Shown piece after piece: positions 1 to 6,622 of a stretch of DNA of 10,810 nucleotides. Position numbers and translations under genes: made by a program. The stretch is from the NCBI GenBank assembly GCA_029983495.1, contig JASBZJ010000048.1:1-10810 (forward strand). Reading direction: 5' to 3'. The notes below the pieces were generated by a model, which saw nothing but the letters and a program-made list of their open reading frames with translations, made no database searches and had not been told where the DNA came from. The stretch comes from Porphyromonas sp. (GTDB lineage Bacteria; Bacteroidota; Bacteroidia; Bacteroidales; Porphyromonadaceae). Within the stretch, counting starts at the first letter, position 1. Each line of letters starts with the position of its first letter.

Positions 1-1
1 C

Positions 2-1606
2 GTTGCCATCGCGCCAAAGTTATCGATGCATTGGTTCCTTAAAATGGACGAAATATCGCGCCCGGCCCTACAAGCTGTTGAAACCGATGAGGTAAAGCTT
101 ATACCCGCAAAGTTTAAAAACACCTACCGCCATTGGCTCGAAAACATTAAGGACTGGTGCATCAGCCGACAACTCCGATGGGGGCATCGTATTCCTGCCT
201 ATTATCTTTCGGATGGGTCGATTGTTGTTGCCCCTAGCCCCGAAGAAGCACTAATAAAAGCGCAACAAAAACTCAACAACCATAACCTAACAATAAACGA
301 ACTCAGAGCCGATGAAGATTGCCTCGATACGTGGTTTAGTAGCTGGTTATGGCCTATGAGCGATTTTGGCGATTTTTTTGAAGGAAACAATACAGAGTTG
401 GATTATTACTACCCAACAACTGTTCTCGTTACGGGGCCCGACATTCTCTTCTTTTGGGTTGCTCGTATGATTATTGCCGGTTATCGCTACATGCATAAAC
501 CGCCCTTTCACGATGTTTATCTTACAGGTATTGTTCGTGATGCGCAAGGTCGAAAAATGTCGAAAAGCTTAGGGAACTCGCCAGAACCTATAACTCTTAT
601 CGATAAATATGGTGCCGATGGTGTTCGCGTGGGTATGATGATGGCTACAAGTGCGGGGAACGACCTACTATACGACGAAACTCTGCTTGAGCAAGGGCGA
701 AACTTCTGTAACAAAGTGTGGAATTCGTTCCGTTTGATTGATGGTTTTACGGTAAGTGACAACACCCCACAAAGCAACGAAGCAAAACTTGCTTGTCAAT
801 GGTTCGAAGCTCGGCTTTCTATTGCATTGGATGAACTAGACGATTTATTTAGCAAATACCGAATAAGCGAAGCTTTAACGGTAATATACAAACTCGTTCG
901 CGATGACTTCTCGTCATTCTTCCTTGAGGTTATTAAACCCGCCTATGGCGAAGCTATCGATACCATTACCTACCAGCACACCATTCATTACTTTTCGGTG
1001 TTACTACAGCTTATGCATCCCTTTATGCCTTTCATAACCGAAGAGTTGTGGCAACAGACAGCTTTTAACCACAATGGCAAAAGTATTATGCTATCACTAA
1101 TGCCCACAAGTAGCGAGTTTAAGACCGATAGCATGTTACTTGAGGAGATAGAACTTGCACGGGGTATATTAACTGAAGTACGAAACCTAAGGAATAAGAA
1201 TGGTATTTCGCCCAAGCAACCCCTTACACTCTACCTCGATGCAAAACATCCTATACGCATTAACCCTATACTTAAAAAGCAGTTAAACGTACAACCGGCA
1301 AACAATACTGAACTAGCAAATTACCAAGGTGTTAAGGCTACATTTATTGTAGGTACACATGCTTATGCCATTGCGTTAGATGCCGCAATTGATAAAAAGG
1401 CTACGATAGAAAAACTCGTTGCTGACCTGCGGCATCAGGAAGGCTTTTTAATAGGGGTGCGTAAAAAGCTAAGCAACGAACGTTTTGTTAGTGGAGCCCC
1501 CGAAGCCGTTGTTGCCCTCGAGAGAAAAAAAGAAAGCGATGCCTTAAGCCGCATAGAAACGCTTAAGCAACAAATTTCCGAAATAGACCCCACTGCTTTA
1601 AGCTAA
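2..1606 (+). CDS. valS: Valyl-tRNA synthetase, C-terminal 534 residues (5' end outside window)
   Basis: Class I aminoacyl-tRNA synthetase that charges tRNA-Val with valine in the cytoplasm. The reading frame is open from base 2, so the gene enters from the left; about 534 of the roughly 875 residues usual for ValRS are present, and the HIGH motif and most of the editing domain lie upstream. Visible hallmarks, numbered from base 2, are WCISRQLRWGHRIPA (the usual RQLWWGH has Trp replaced by Arg here), LDTWFSSWLWP, the LVTGPDILFFWVARM segment, and the ATP-binding KMSKS loop at residues 185-189 (bases 554-568). The anticodon-binding region begins near NKVWNSFRLI. The last ~65 residues are Lys/Glu/Arg-rich and fit the C-terminal coiled-coil arm typical of ValRS. 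An internal ATG at 26 is not the real start, because conserved sequence precedes it. The gene ends in TAA and two hairpins follow. Identification is firm. Confidence 0.97.
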   Translation, partial: VAIAPKLSMHWFLKMDEISRPALQAVETDEVKLIPAKFKNTYRHWLENIKDWCISRQLRWGHRIPAYYLSDGSIVVAPSPEEALIKAQQKLNNHNLTINELRADEDCLDTWFSSWLWPMSDFGDFFEGNNTELDYYYPTTVLVTGPDILFFWVARMIIAGYRYMHKPPFHDVYLTGIVRDAQGRKMSKSLGNSPEPITLIDKYGADGVRVGMMMATSAGNDLLYDETLLEQGRNFCNKVWNSFRLIDGFTVSDNTPQSNEAKLACQWFEARLSIALDELDDLFSKYRISEALTVIYKLVRDDFSSFFLEVIKPAYGEAIDTITYQHTIHYFSVLLQLMHPFMPFITEELWQQTAFNHNGKSIMLSLMPTSSEFKTDSMLLEEIELARGILTEVRNLRNKNGISPKQPLTLYLDAKHPIRINPILKKQLNVQPANNTELANYQGVKATFIVGTHAYAIALDAAIDKKATIEKLVADLRHQEGFLIGVRKKLSNERFVSGAPEAVVALERKKESDALSRIETLKQQISEIDPTALS

Positions 1607-1629
1607 CACATTCATTGTCTGAGCAAACA

Positions 1630-1650
1630 ATACTGTTAGCATAACAGTAT
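1630..1650 (+). repeat. Perfect 8-bp inverted repeat after valS
   Basis: ATACTGTT (1630-1637), five-base loop, AACAGTAT (1643-1650). It sits 23 nt after the valS stop. No T-tract follows, so on its own it is not an intrinsic terminator. It may stabilise the 3' end of the valS mRNA or act with the hairpin immediately downstream. Confidence 0.6.
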
Positions 1651-1653
1651 CTT

Positions 1654-1696
1654 GGAGTAGCCATAAAAAATAATTAAAGGCTACTCCTTATTTTTT
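1654..1696 (+). terminator. Intrinsic terminator of valS
   Basis: GGAGTAGCC (1654-1662) and GGCTACTCC (1679-1687) form a perfect 9-bp stem around a 16-nt A-rich loop. TTA and six Ts (1688-1696) follow. The T-tract abuts the -33 box of the tRNA-Lys promoter, so termination of valS and initiation at the tRNA gene are packed end to end. Confidence 0.8.
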
Positions 1697-1727
1697 ATTG
1701 TATTTCTCGAGAAATATAGTACCTTTG
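1697..1727 (+). promoter_or_regulatory. Bacteroidetes-type promoter for tRNA-Lys
   Basis: A -33 box ATTG (1697-1700), a 19-nt spacer and a -7 box TACCTTTG (1720-1727) match the known Bacteroidetes housekeeping consensus (TTTG, 19-21 nt, TAnnTTTG). Transcription would start around 1731-1736, leaving a ~40-nt 5' leader before the mature tRNA. Confidence 0.75.
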
Positions 1728-1776
1728 CAAACGCACAACGGTAAGAGTTCCGAAAAAGTGCATGAAAAGGTTGATT

Positions 1777-1849
1777 GACTTCGTAGCTCAGTTGGTAGAG
1801 CAACTGACTCTTAATCAGTGGGTCGAGGGTTCGAGCCCCTCCGAGGTCA
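1777..1849 (+). tRNA. tRNA-Lys (anticodon CUU)
   Basis: A 73-nt cloverleaf can be drawn by eye. The acceptor stem is 1777-1783 with 1842-1848 (one G-U pair) and the discriminator is A1849. The D-arm contains AGCTCAGTTGGTAGAGC. The anticodon stem is ACTGA/TCAGT with loop CTCTTAA, which places CTT at 1810-1812. The T-arm has GGTTCGAGCC. It reads AAG lysine codons during translation. The bases after the discriminator are CCT, so the 3' CCA is not fully encoded and must be added by nucleotidyltransferase. No duplicate of its 3' end is seen elsewhere in the window, so there is no sign here of an integrated element. Confidence 0.97.
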
Positions 1850-1935
1850 CCTTTCCATCTGGCCACTCTATTCCTATCGTCATGGTCAGTGTATAATTTG
1901 GAAAGATTTGTGTTTCATAACATAGTCAGTGATTG

Positions 1936-1973
1936 GGTTCCTTAAGTCGATGAGATTTGGGGAATCTTTTTTT
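1936..1973 (+). terminator. Probable terminator of the tRNA-Lys transcript
   Basis: GGTTCC (1936-1941) can pair with GGAATC (1961-1966) using one G-U pair. The inner TTAAG/TTTGG segments extend the stem through A-U and wobble pairs, and seven Ts follow (1967-1973). It lies about 87 nt past the tRNA. Stem quality is moderate. Confidence 0.55.
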
Positions 1974-2083
1974 GTTTTCGCACATCCATTGCCAACCTTA
2001 CACCTTTACAAAAAGAGACTATTGGCTGTAATTCCCCGTAGAGCAAACAAATACCAATACATTATAGCGAAAAACAAAGCCCC

Positions 2084-2114
2084 ATCGTAATATCATTTTA
2101 AAACCTTACCTTTG
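2084..2114 (+). promoter_or_regulatory. Promoter of the class I aldolase gene
   Basis: The -7 box TACCTTTG (2107-2114) is identical to that of the tRNA promoter. Nineteen bases upstream lies ATCG (2084-2087), one base off the ATTG form of the -33 box. Transcription would begin near 2120, leaving a leader of about 40 nt without a Shine-Dalgarno motif. Confidence 0.6.
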
Positions 2115-2161
2115 CAGTAAGTCAGTAAATAACCTATCACATTTAACACGACAATTTTCTT

Positions 2162-3043
2162 ATGAATCAACAACAATTAGACCAAATGAAGCAAGGTAAA
2201 GGCTTCATTGCTGCGCTCGACCAAAGCGGAGGCTCAACACCAAAAGCACTTAAAGCTTATGGCATCGAACCCGATACATACAACGGTGACGACGAAATGT
2301 TCCGCCTTGTACACGAAATGCGTACACGTATGATTACATCGCCCGCCTTTAAGGGAGATAGAATAATAGGTGTAATACTTTTCGAACGCACAATGCGTGG
2401 CGAGGTTGAAGGAATGCCAACTGCCGATTATGTTTGGGAAAAAAGAGGCGTTGTTCCCTTCCTTAAAGTTGATAAAGGCTTGCAAGAAGAAAAGGATGGT
2501 GTTCAGCTAATGAAACCATTCCCCGGCTTAGACGAATTACTCGAGGATGGTGTAAAATATCACATCTTCGGTACTAAAATGCGTAGCTTTATTAAATCGG
2601 CTAATCCAACAGGAATAAAGGCTATTGTTGACCAACAGTTCGAATGGGCTGAACAAATCCTAAAACATGGGCTTGTTCCTATTATTGAACCCGAAGTTGA
2701 TATTAAAGCAAGTGATAAAAAGGAGGCTGAAACAATACTAAAAGAAGAATTGAAGAAACACCTTGATAAAGTTTCGGCACCCGTAATGTTTAAACTAACG
2801 TTACCGAGCGAAGATAACTTCTACGAAGAGTTACTTTCGCATCCTAAATTACTTCGCATTGTTGCCCTCTCCGGCGGATATACTCGCGAAGAAGCTAATA
2901 AAAAACTTGCGAAGAATAAAGGGGTTATAGCATCGTTTTCTCGAGCATTGAGCGAAGGACTAAAAGCTCAGCAAACCGAAGACGAGTTCAACAACCTTTT
3001 CAAAGAATCTATCGACAGCGTTTACGAAGCTTCGATAAGGTAA
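2162..3043 (+). CDS. fda: Class I fructose-bisphosphate aldolase
   Basis: Cytoplasmic glycolytic/gluconeogenic enzyme that interconverts fructose-1,6-bisphosphate with dihydroxyacetone phosphate and glyceraldehyde-3-phosphate through a Schiff base, without metal. At 293 residues it has the length of the short bacterial class I aldolases, such as the staphylococcal one. Visible motifs are the N-terminal ALDQSGGST (residues 18-26, with the phosphate/substrate-site Asp20), [10 protein letters not shown] (171-180, holding two catalytic-region glutamates), VMFKLTLP (208-215, with the Schiff-base lysine at 211), and the late SGGY phosphate-binding segment (237-240). The start at 2162 is chosen because the conserved N-terminus begins there and the promoter lies ~45 nt upstream; no ribosome-binding motif is present. 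It is monocistronic, bounded by its own promoter and terminator. The family assignment is secure. The gene symbol varies among species. Confidence 0.95.
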   Translation: MNQQQLDQMKQGKGFIAALDQSGGSTPKALKAYGIEPDTYNGDDEMFRLVHEMRTRMITSPAFKGDRIIGVILFERTMRGEVEGMPTADYVWEKRGVVPFLKVDKGLQEEKDGVQLMKPFPGLDELLEDGVKYHIFGTKMRSFIKSANPTGIKAIVDQQFEWAEQILKHGLVPIIEPEVDIKASDKKEAETILKEELKKHLDKVSAPVMFKLTLPSEDNFYEELLSHPKLLRIVALSGGYTREEANKKLAKNKGVIASFSRALSEGLKAQQTEDEFNNLFKESIDSVYEASIR

Positions 3044-3072
3044 ATCCTTTTTAGTTAGTTATTAGTAGAAAG

Positions 3073-3117
3073 GAGCTTGCTTGGGAGTTTTTTCTAAGCA
3101 GGCTCTTTTTTTATTTT
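3073..3117 (+). terminator. Intrinsic terminator of the aldolase gene
   Basis: GAGCTTGCTT (3073-3082) pairs with AAGCAGGCTC (3096-3105) over 10 bp with one G-T wobble and a 13-nt loop. TTTTTTTATTTT follows. It begins 30 nt after the stop codon. Confidence 0.85.
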
Positions 3118-3189
3118 CCTCACCCTACGATAGCCAAATCCTCCGAACCTATGCCTTCATGGAACAGGTTATTAACTCTCTGATAATAA

Positions 3190-3390
3190 GATTATTTATT
3201 CGTGTATTTGAAGTAGTCTACAAAAGGAGTAAATATAGTTGCACAGTCAAAATCAGCAAACGAAGAAGAGGGCATTGCAAATGCTCGCAAAATATCCACA
3301 AAAAAACAATCCGAACCATGGTATACCTTCGGGCGGACACGCAGGTCCGCCCCTACAAATGCTCGCAAAATACACACAAAAAAGAACACA
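3190..3390. repeat. Repeat-like intergenic element with internal direct and inverted repeats (boundaries approximate)
   Basis: A 28-nt direct repeat (3278-3305 and 3356-3383, two mismatches; the first 17 bases, from CAAATGCTCGC, are identical) brackets two palindromic features. One is CCGAA/TTCGG (3311-3315, 3328-3332) enclosing CCATGG and GGTATACC. The other is a perfect 8-bp stem, GGGCGGAC/GTCCGCCC (3331-3338, 3345-3352), with a 6-nt loop. The GC-rich stem stands out against the A/T-rich surroundings. No transposase is present. The layout is that of a short REP- or MITE-like sequence; copy number cannot be judged from one window. The minus-strand gene next to it takes its last codons and stop from the right-hand direct repeat. 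Confidence 0.6.
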
Positions 3391-5392
3391 CTTCTCTAAG
3401 AATGTTCAGCATAGTAAGCTGTGGGTTAACACCAATAACATTTACAAGGTCGCCAGCCTTTGCCCACACTTTAATTTTTATTTTAAAGGATCCCCCATTA
3501 TGGCTGAGATCCATTGTTGGGGTTACCAACATCCCCCCAATGTCGTGAGGTTTTTGAGCTGGTGCTCCACCAAACATTCCGTTAGCTAAAGCGTATGACG
3601 AAGCCGTCCAACCAGGTATTTGCGTAAAATCGTCAATAAGAACAGTCGTACTGTTACCAACAACGTCAACGGGGTTCTCCGGGGTTCCCTCGTTTTTTAT
3701 CTTATCAAAGTTTTCTTCCAACACAACATAGTTTGGCATATCTTCGCCAGCAACAAATTTTAGGTACTGCATTACCTTAAAGTAATCTACCTTATTGTTA
3801 CATTTCCATGTAGCAGTATACCCCTCGTCGGTAACTGCAGTAGCCTCGAGAGCAATAGGATCCGAAACATCAAATACTTCAACCTCGTCCGATTCCTTCG
3901 AAGTATGGATTTGGTTTTTAGCCTTTACACTGTAAAAATAATCGGTATTGGGGTCGAGATGGTTTACATCGTAAGCAATACGCCCCTGTACGAGTTCATC
4001 ATCTTTAGTTGGTTTATTTACAACAACATCCTTTAATGCAAACTTTTTAATAGGTGTGCCTGGTGCATCCAAAACAAACCTATCAAGCGCAAGCAAGCAC
4101 TTGTCATCGAGTTCACTACTATTATCCTTTACTAAGCGTAACCTAAACCGCAACACATTCGGATAATCGTTAAGGTGGGTTGTAAAATCTACATCTGTTG
4201 CACCATTTTTACGTAAATCCTCCAATAGGAAGAATTTCCAAGGCATCCATCCCGATTTCTGCGTATAAATATCTATATATAAACGCGATACCGAATGTAC
4301 ATCCTTAGGTTGAAGGCGGTCGTCAACGCGAACCCAAAAGTGTAACCCTCGAATAGGGAATCTTAATTGTGGTGTAACAATGTAATCGCCATCCTTATCG
4401 AAACAAATTGCTTGTTGCCCTTCAATAACATAATCGGGATCCGTTTCCTTATTATAAAGTTCGCGCTCAGGCCAACCAATCTTTTGTGTTAGCGAAAATT
4501 CCCATCCTTGGGGATAATTTGGGGTATTCCACTCCACTAAACTTTTGTCCTGTGCATCGGTTTTAATGTTTTCAAAATCTTCGCTAAGGTTATCATTATC
4601 GGGATTTGGCTCTTTACTATAAACACTTAGCAAGTATTGTTCAGCGGTTGTAGTTGGTAGCCATGTAGCTTTAAAACCCGTATCCCACAGCTTTAATGCA
4701 GGTTGCGACTTCGGAGGCTCAATATTATTAATAGTATGCACTATTCGAAGATCGTCCACAAGAAATGAAAGTCGGCTATTGGTAGATACCTGTATTGTGC
4801 AATCATTCCACCATCCGTTATCAGCTTCAAAAGTAATATCTTGCCATTGTTCGGTTAGTTTAATATTGATGCGTTTAAAATCAATAAGAGCTCTTTTACG
4901 CATCAGTAGTATGTAAATGTATCTATCCTTTTCTTCTAGATCTTGTTGCCCTTTTGCCATTCGAACCCTACAGCTTAGTTTTAATACACCCGAGTAGTCG
5001 CCCACTGGTGTATTAAAGAAGCCTCCATTATATACAGCAAGGCACCCGCCCGCTGAAAAAAGTTTATCACCACCCCAGTTTGAGTAATTATCGTAATCCC
5101 AAGGTTTAAACTTAGTTTTATCAATAAGCCATCCCTTTTCATCTAATAACGAGGTTGGGTCAGGGTTATCTTCAGTTCCAGCGGTTAACCCCGAAAAATC
5201 TTCATCGATAATAACTGTAGCCTGTTGCTCTGAGCTTTTAATAATGCTCTGTTCGTAAATTCCGGCTCCAAAGTCTAAGAATGGAGCATTACCATAGGAG
5301 TTTTCTGCCCCCAGTAAGTTTGTACCTGCTAAGTATAGCAAAGCTACCATTGTGGCATGGTACTTTTTCGGAAGTAAATGTTTTGTAATCAT
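3353..5392 (-). CDS. Secreted jelly-roll/fibronectin III surface protein, apparently truncated at the C-terminus
   Basis: The exact function is not recognised. The protein has 679 residues. Residues 1-29 form a plausible signal peptide (basic MITKHLLPKK, then a hydrophobic stretch ending near LLGAE), so it is exported. Residues ~58-220 look like a carbohydrate-binding-like jelly-roll domain: it opens IIDEDFSG, is rich in aromatics and Gly, and closes LSFLVDDLRIV. From ~230 a fibronectin III half (GFKATWLP, YLLSVYSK) is followed by a second jelly-roll (~268-445, closing LLALDRFVLDAPG) and then the other fibronectin half (~466-507, LDPNTDYFYSVKA). A second fibronectin half (511-547, GYTATWKC) is followed by a third jelly-roll opening LEENFD, which breaks off near GVNPQ (~657). 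The final ~20 residues are low in plausibility and partly encoded by the repeat element. No type IX secretion C-terminal sorting domain is present, as would be expected in such proteins. Probably adhesion or glycan binding; the shortened form may be non-functional. No clear promoter was found upstream. Confidence 0.75.
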   Translation of the reverse strand: MITKHLLPKKYHATMVALLYLAGTNLLGAENSYGNAPFLDFGAGIYEQSIIKSSEQQATVIIDEDFSGLTAGTEDNPDPTSLLDEKGWLIDKTKFKPWDYDNYSNWGGDKLFSAGGCLAVYNGGFFNTPVGDYSGVLKLSCRVRMAKGQQDLEEKDRYIYILLMRKRALIDFKRINIKLTEQWQDITFEADNGWWNDCTIQVSTNSRLSFLVDDLRIVHTINNIEPPKSQPALKLWDTGFKATWLPTTTAEQYLLSVYSKEPNPDNDNLSEDFENIKTDAQDKSLVEWNTPNYPQGWEFSLTQKIGWPERELYNKETDPDYVIEGQQAICFDKDGDYIVTPQLRFPIRGLHFWVRVDDRLQPKDVHSVSRLYIDIYTQKSGWMPWKFFLLEDLRKNGATDVDFTTHLNDYPNVLRFRLRLVKDNSSELDDKCLLALDRFVLDAPGTPIKKFALKDVVVNKPTKDDELVQGRIAYDVNHLDPNTDYFYSVKAKNQIHTSKESDEVEVFDVSDPIALEATAVTDEGYTATWKCNNKVDYFKVMQYLKFVAGEDMPNYVVLEENFDKIKNEGTPENPVDVVGNSTTVLIDDFTQIPGWTASSYALANGMFGGAPAQKPHDIGGMLVTPTMDLSHNGGSFKIKIKVWAKAGDLVNVIGVNPQLTMLNILREVCSFLCVFCEHL

Positions 5393-6021
5393 CTTATTAT
5401 ATTGCCTTTAAATGATTGATTATAACCAAATTTCAATGAGCTAAAAAAGTGTCGACTTACAAAGAGCCCTTTGCACGGTAGCAAGTGTCATTATATCTTA
5501 CTCTTAATAACGTATTTAGCTTCAAAAGGCAAGTATTTGTATTCTCTTAAAGTTGCTAATTGTAAGCATCATCTCAGTAGCACTTGCCAAATGATCTATA
5601 AAATACAATAAGCCTCTTCTTAACAACAAATATAGATAAAATATAATTCATAAACCATATCATGATTACACCAAACAGCATTACACATGCTAAAGGAACA
5701 TTCTGTTACTCCATAAAAACGCCTAGTACAATGAATAATAAAAGGAGCTGTAGTAAAAGCAAGTGTAAAGGCACAGTTGCATGTAACCAAACCTTGAGTA
5801 GTCATAATAAATGAGATGGAAGGGAAAAGACAAGGGCGATGGGGATGGACTAAAGGATGTAACCACACTCGCAAAAAAAGCACCACTGCAATTTGGCAAA
5901 AAAACAGTTCCCCCCCAAAAAAAGAAAAGGAGATCCATCCTAAAATTGTGGTGACCTCCATTTCTGAATAAGGAAACTGATTAAAAAGAGAGAAGAAAGG
6001 AGATAGCCTTAAGTGTAGAGA

Positions 6022-6043
6022 AAAACCAACCCTCATTGGTTTT
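6022..6043 (-). repeat. Perfect 8-bp hairpin followed by a short T-run
   Basis: Read on the minus strand, AAAACCAA (6043-6036), a 6-nt loop, and TTGGTTTT (6029-6022) pair fully, and one more T follows, giving a TTTTT end. Directly upstream is a smaller hairpin, GAGTA-ATG-TACTC (6056-6044). The pair could end or attenuate a short transcript from the promoter at 6118-6149. The stem core is only CCAA/TTGG, so termination would be weak. Confidence 0.4.
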
Positions 6044-6086
6044 GAGTACATTACTCAACCTCTAACAAAAAAGACTTCCCAGACTT

Positions 6087-6106
6087 GGAACAAACGCTTT
6101 CGTTCC
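6087..6106 (-). repeat. Hairpin at the predicted 5' end of a minus-strand transcript
   Basis: On the minus strand GGAACGAA (6106-6099), tetraloop AGCG, and TTTGTTCC (6094-6087) make an 8-bp stem including one G-U pair. On the + strand the same position would be an A-C mismatch, so the fold favours a minus-strand RNA. It starts within a few bases of the transcription start expected from the promoter just upstream. Confidence 0.45.
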
Positions 6107-6117
6107 TAAATCCATTG

Positions 6118-6149
6118 CAAAAATATAAAGAGTTTAGACGACCTCCAAT
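6118..6149 (-). promoter_or_regulatory. Orphan minus-strand Bacteroidetes-type promoter
   Basis: Reading the minus strand, ATTG (6149-6146), a 20-nt spacer and TATTTTTG (6125-6118) match the -33 and -7 consensus with correct spacing. A start near 6110-6114 is predicted. No confident gene lies downstream on that strand for over 700 nt (the next one begins at 5392), which points to a small RNA, a long leader, or an unrecognised small protein. Confidence 0.5.
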
Positions 6150-6515
6150 GGCCTTTGTTGGGTATATAACGAGTATTTACAGTTTAAATATGCTATTTTT
6201 AGCCCAACGGAATACTATATTTTACTACATACTGAAACTAACGAACCATTCGATATCGTATACAAGAACAGTACAACATTAAGGCTACATCCCTGACTGA
6301 AAGCAAATTACGACGCAGTGAGTACGTATAAACAAATCGATATAACAAAACGGTCACTCTGCTACGAATTTTGGTCTTTCCTTTACGCCACCATATACCT
6401 ATTATTTGCGACCCAGAACCTCATTTCTTCGTTTTTTTAAGTTGATGTCAGCTAAAAAATAACCTCTTCATTACCTAACAACGAAATAAAGTACCAACTT
6501 ATAACGTTAATAAAC

Positions 6516-6523
6516 TACCTTTG
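6516..6523 (+). promoter_or_regulatory. -7 promoter box of the antiporter gene
   Basis: TACCTTTG, identical to the boxes before the tRNA-Lys and aldolase genes. No good -33 box is visible at the usual 19-21 nt distance, so this may be a weak or activated promoter. It implies a leader of about 90 nt, longer than the others in this window. Confidence 0.5.
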
Positions 6524-6541
6524 TAGCAACCTTCTGGAAAA

Positions 6542-6552
6542 GCTTGTCAAGC
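6542..6552 (+). promoter_or_regulatory. Short dyad in the antiporter leader
   Basis: GCTTG-T-CAAGC is an 11-bp interrupted palindrome just downstream of the predicted transcription start. It could be an operator half-site pair. Arms this short also arise by chance. Confidence 0.2.
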
Positions 6553-6622
6553 CTTTTAGCAGAACAAATCAAATTCAAAGGTTTTACAATACACATTAAA
6601 AACGATGTGACGATAACAATTT

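Larger units (their letters stand above)
5393..6622. other. 1.2-kb gap without a convincing gene
   Basis: This stretch separates two divergent genes. Its middle part (about 5810-6020) is purine-rich on the + strand and includes a run of seven Cs followed by seven As (5910-5923). Minus-strand frames are open for up to 143 codons, but the product (bases 5620-6051) is unusually rich in Cys, Phe and His and resembles no family I know; long open frames are expected opposite purine-rich DNA because stop codons need purines. Two features inside it look real: a minus-strand promoter with hairpins near 6020-6150, and the antiporter promoter near 6516. I saw nothing I could name in 5393-5600 or 6160-6500. 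Confidence 0.6.

Noticed and set aside
1681..1866. 61-codon minus-strand frame containing GARTLDPLIKSQLLYQLSY
   Set aside because: It is the antisense of the tRNA-Lys gene, a well-known kind of false ORF over tRNAs.
3278..3383. CRISPR array
   Set aside because: Only two copies of a repeat with mismatches, and the interval between them holds palindromes rather than a spacer of normal length.
3192..3389. 65-codon minus-strand frame containing two ILRAF copies
   Set aside because: The repeated residues are just the translated direct repeats, so this is a product of the repeat element and not a protein or the lost end of the neighbouring gene.
3081..3589. Two + strand frames of 155 and 116 codons
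   Set aside because: They run through the aldolase terminator, the repeat element and antisense to the truncated surface-protein gene; their sequences are repeat-derived and show no domain.
5427..5434. Minus-strand GAAATTTG as promoter of the surface-protein gene
   Set aside because: One mismatch in the invariant TA position and no -33 box at a suitable distance.
5482..5587. GCAAGTG and CACTTGC about 93 nt apart as an inverted repeat
   Set aside because: Seven-base arms at that distance are expected by chance and nothing nearby supports an element.
6085..6282. 65-codon + strand frame
   Set aside because: It overlaps the minus-strand promoter region, has no promoter of its own and has no recognisable sequence features.
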